Part shown: positions 11,474 through 13,719 of the stretch, piece after piece
Layout of the letters: every line of letters starts with the position of its first letter
Position numbering within the stretch: position 1 is the first letter of the stretch
From: JBCDIQ01 sp039024295
GTDB taxonomy: Bacteria; Bacteroidota; Bacteroidia; J057
Assembly: GCA_039024295.1 (NCBI GenBank)
Contig: JBCDIQ010000129.1
Location: 1-13,719 of the forward strand
Direction: 5' to 3'
Length of the DNA: 13,719 bases
The notes under the pieces: generated by a model
The model's database searches: none
What the model saw: the letters and a program-made list of their open reading frames with translations, nothing else
Told to the model about the DNA's origin: nothing
Position numbers and translations under genes: made by a program

Positions 11474-13719
11474 ATGTCCTGTATTCGATCTTTATCGCTT
11501 TTTATACCAGGTTTCTTTTTCCTGCTGATTGGCTCGGTTTGGGGCCAGCAAGCAGAACACTTGCCAACCGGCGTCAACTCCATGTATGAGGAACGGGAAC
11601 CCATCCCAAGCCCGGACGGGAGCTTCCTGTATTTTTGGCGAAGAGAACACCCCGGCAACACCGCTGGTGTCAAAGACCCAGGGGACATTTGGCGGGCAGA
11701 AATTCAAGCAGATGGAAGCATACAAAGGGCGATACGGTTAGGAGCACCTGTGAACAGCCCGGGCCACGATTTTATTTGGCAGGTATCAGTAGACAAAGAT
11801 ACCCTCTGGACCCATCAGCTACCGAAAGGGGATCGAAGCCTGGGCATGACCTACACCACGAAGGATACGCGGGGGAATTGGCGAAAACCCAGGCCGTTGG
11901 AGATTACCAATCTACGCTACAAAGGCAAGTACAAAGACTTTTTCCTGACCCCACAGGGGCATATCATGCTGCCCAATGTAAGCGAAAACAGCTTTGGGCG
12001 TTCTGACCTGTACATTTGTTTCAAGATCAATGACACCACCTGGTCATTGCCGTTGAACATTGGGGCGGATATCAACACGCCAGGCGATGAGGATGCCGGG
12101 TTTTTGTTGGCGGATGGTAAAACCCTCTTTTTCAACAGCGATGGCTATTCATTGGATGGACAGCATGAGGTATACATGAGCTATCGGCTGGATGATACCT
12201 GGAAAAGGTGGTCCCGCCCCCAACCTGTAGGCCCACCGGTGAATACCCCCGGAAACGATTTTGACTTTTTTGTAGACGCACAAGAAAAATATGCCTACTG
12301 GTGCTCAGACCATGAAACCTATGGGAGCAACGATATTTTTCGAATGCCGTTGCAGGCCTGTGAAATAGATGTCTTCCCTGCGGGTGATCATACCTTATGC
12401 GAAGGGAAAAAAATCACCCTGGAAGCGGGACTTGCCATTGGAGAAGTAACCTATCAATGGCAAAAGGATGGAGCTGACATCCCTGGTGCCACTTCAAAAA
12501 GTTACCAAGTGGCTGAGGCAGGAACCTATCAGGTGGTTCGAACCCGCCCAGGTTGTACGGTTACCTCCTCTCCACAAAAAGTAGAATTCGTTCCTATACC
12601 AGATGTGAGTGTGCGGTTGAGCGGCCAGTATTTGTGTAAGGATGATGAAGTAACCCTCCGGGCAGAAGGAGAAAAAGGCCTGACCTATCGTTGGTCGATG
12701 AACGGAATGGACGTAGAAAATGGCAACGACAGTGTATTGGTCGTGCGTCAGCCAGGTACCTATCGACTGCTTGTTTCTGACGGAACTTGCCGTGCAGCTT
12801 CCAGCGAATACCGCATTGAAAGCCTCGCGGCCCCCATCATTTCACCAGATGCTATTCTCCCTGACCGAACCAAACAACCGCCAGCCTGGCAGTGGAGCGA
12901 AGAATTTTTCGCGGGTCGGGACCCGGAGTTGATTTTGCAGGACCTTTCCATCGGACCAAAAGGGACTTCCGCCTGTGTGGGTGTCAAGCCCAATGGAAAG
13001 GCATTTATCGAACAAATCATCACCTTTTATCCAAATGGAAAAGAAAAGGCAAGAATGCCCGGTGCTGTGACTACCTCCCCAGGCAAGCGGTTGGTGGATG
13101 TGGATGTATATGGGGAAATCGTGGTGAGCAGCTCGGAGGTATATTTGTCAAGATACAGCGCAGGCGGGAAGCGGTATTGGGTCAAGAAAGCCCCTGGTCT
13201 CAAAGTGAAGGGGCTGGATACCGATCCTCAGGGATTTATTTACCTTTCAGGAACCTTTGCTGACACAGTGCAGTTGGAAAACCGGGTACTTATCCCAACA
13301 CAGCGAGGAGGAGGCTTTTTGGCCAAACATGCACCGGATGGGAAGCTCCTGTGGGTGCGGACTTTTTCGGTGGAGGATTCTCCACATGATTTTGGCCACG
13401 GGCTTAGGTGTGATGAGGCTGGTAATGTATACCTGGCAGGAGGGTTTGAGTCCATTGCCAATTTTGGTGCTGAGAATATCCTTCGGTCTTCCATTTTGGG
13501 GCAAAACTTCTTCTTGGCAAAGTTTCTCTCCGATGGCACCCTCCGATGGGCCCGAAAACCCAATACCGGCAAGTCAAAAATCAGAACTGCTGATCTGTGG
13601 GTGGGAAAGAAAGGCGAAATTTTATTGCTGCTGAACCACGAGCTTTTTGTGTTTGACAAATTTGGGCGGAAGCAAAAGAAAGTGGAAGTGGTTGGTACAG
13701 CAGAACCACGGATTTTGCG
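11474..13719 (+). CDS. Secreted PD40 / Ig-like / SBBP beta-propeller protein (3' end beyond window)
   Basis: The frame is open from the ATG at 11474 to the last base, giving 748 residues with no stop. Residues 1-24 are a signal peptide (MSCIRSLSLF, then FFFLLIG, cleavage after SVWG). Residues about 40-295 hold PD40/TolB-like propeller motifs: PIPSPDGSFLYFWR, GDIWRAEI, LLADGKTLFFNSDG and GSNDIFRMPL. Two Ig-like domains follow (about 301-372, with VTYQWQKDG and AGTYQVV; about 378-450, with LTYRWSMNG and PGTYRLLVSDG), each with a Cys pair. Residues about 580-695 carry SBBP-type repeats (GFIYLSGTF, GFLAKHAPDGKLLWVRTF, GNVYLAGGF, FFLAKFLSDGTLRWAR). Proteins of this build in Bacteroidota usually end in a T9SS domain; that end is outside the window. 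It is divergent from the DUF2207-like gene and likely has its own promoter. The ligand is unknown. Confidence 0.88.
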   Translation, partial: MSCIRSLSLFIPGFFFLLIGSVWGQQAEHLPTGVNSMYEEREPIPSPDGSFLYFWRREHPGNTAGVKDPGDIWRAEIQADGSIQRAIRLGAPVNSPGHDFIWQVSVDKDTLWTHQLPKGDRSLGMTYTTKDTRGNWRKPRPLEITNLRYKGKYKDFFLTPQGHIMLPNVSENSFGRSDLYICFKINDTTWSLPLNIGADINTPGDEDAGFLLADGKTLFFNSDGYSLDGQHEVYMSYRLDDTWKRWSRPQPVGPPVNTPGNDFDFFVDAQEKYAYWCSDHETYGSNDIFRMPLQACEIDVFPAGDHTLCEGKKITLEAGLAIGEVTYQWQKDGADIPGATSKSYQVAEAGTYQVVRTRPGCTVTSSPQKVEFVPIPDVSVRLSGQYLCKDDEVTLRAEGEKGLTYRWSMNGMDVENGNDSVLVVRQPGTYRLLVSDGTCRAASSEYRIESLAAPIISPDAILPDRTKQPPAWQWSEEFFAGRDPELILQDLSIGPKGTSACVGVKPNGKAFIEQIITFYPNGKEKARMPGAVTTSPGKRLVDVDVYGEIVVSSSEVYLSRYSAGGKRYWVKKAPGLKVKGLDTDPQGFIYLSGTFADTVQLENRVLIPTQRGGGFLAKHAPDGKLLWVRTFSVEDSPHDFGHGLRCDEAGNVYLAGGFESIANFGAENILRSSILGQNFFLAKFLSDGTLRWARKPNTGKSKIRTADLWVGKKGEILLLLNHELFVFDKFGRKQKKVEVVGTAEPRIL

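Noticed and set aside
11635..12006. Plus-strand frame of 123 codons
   Set aside because: It lies in another frame of the propeller gene starting at 11474, whose frame carries a signal peptide and recognisable domains.
13240..13659. Minus-strand frame of 139 codons
   Set aside because: It is antisense to the SBBP-repeat part of the propeller gene and has no recognisable domain.

Overview
The window looks like chromosomal DNA of a marine or soil Bacteroidota, probably Saprospiria/Lewinella-like. The evidence is three complete secreted proteins that end in type IX secretion system (T9SS) type A sorting domains, A-rich start regions with no clear Shine-Dalgarno sequence, and two TAAATTTG elements matching the Bacteroidota -7 promoter consensus TAnnTTTG. 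The taxon is inferred from these family signatures; no rRNA or other marker is present.

Layout. Bases 1-99 may hold the tail of an upstream gene, followed by a non-coding stretch (100-490) with dyads and a hairpin terminator. Then come three plus-strand genes for exported proteins. The first (491-5551, 1686 aa) joins a seven-repeat FG-GAP propeller, a UnbV/ASPIC domain, a calcium-binding thrombospondin type 3 (TSP3)-like array, an inserted PA14 cassette and a T9SS tail. The second (6013-8400, 795 aa) is a shorter paralogue that shares the last ~385 residues. The third (8550-9869, 439 aa) is a lamin-tail-like protein with a degenerate T9SS tail. Each is followed by its own hairpin terminator, so they look like single-gene transcripts and not one operon.

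A minus-strand pair follows: a membrane protein resembling only the C-terminal half of DUF2207 proteins (10275-11294), and 51 nt downstream an ArsC/Spx-family thioredoxin-fold protein (9873-10223). The latter meets the third secreted gene tail to tail with a 3-nt gap. A last plus-strand gene (11474 to beyond the window end, at least 748 aa) is divergent from the pair and encodes a secreted PD40/Ig-like/SBBP beta-propeller protein.

Functionally, four of the genes supply cell-surface or secreted, probably calcium-stabilised, adhesive or glycan-binding proteins. The minus-strand pair is housekeeping-like and has no evident link to them. The most unusual points are a circularly permuted PKD domain wrapped around PA14 in the first protein, an unrecognised conserved module shared just upstream of the C-terminal regions of the two paralogues, and a strong plus-strand terminator written inside the coding sequence of the opposing ArsC-like gene. 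I see no complete new defence, CRISPR or mobile-element system.
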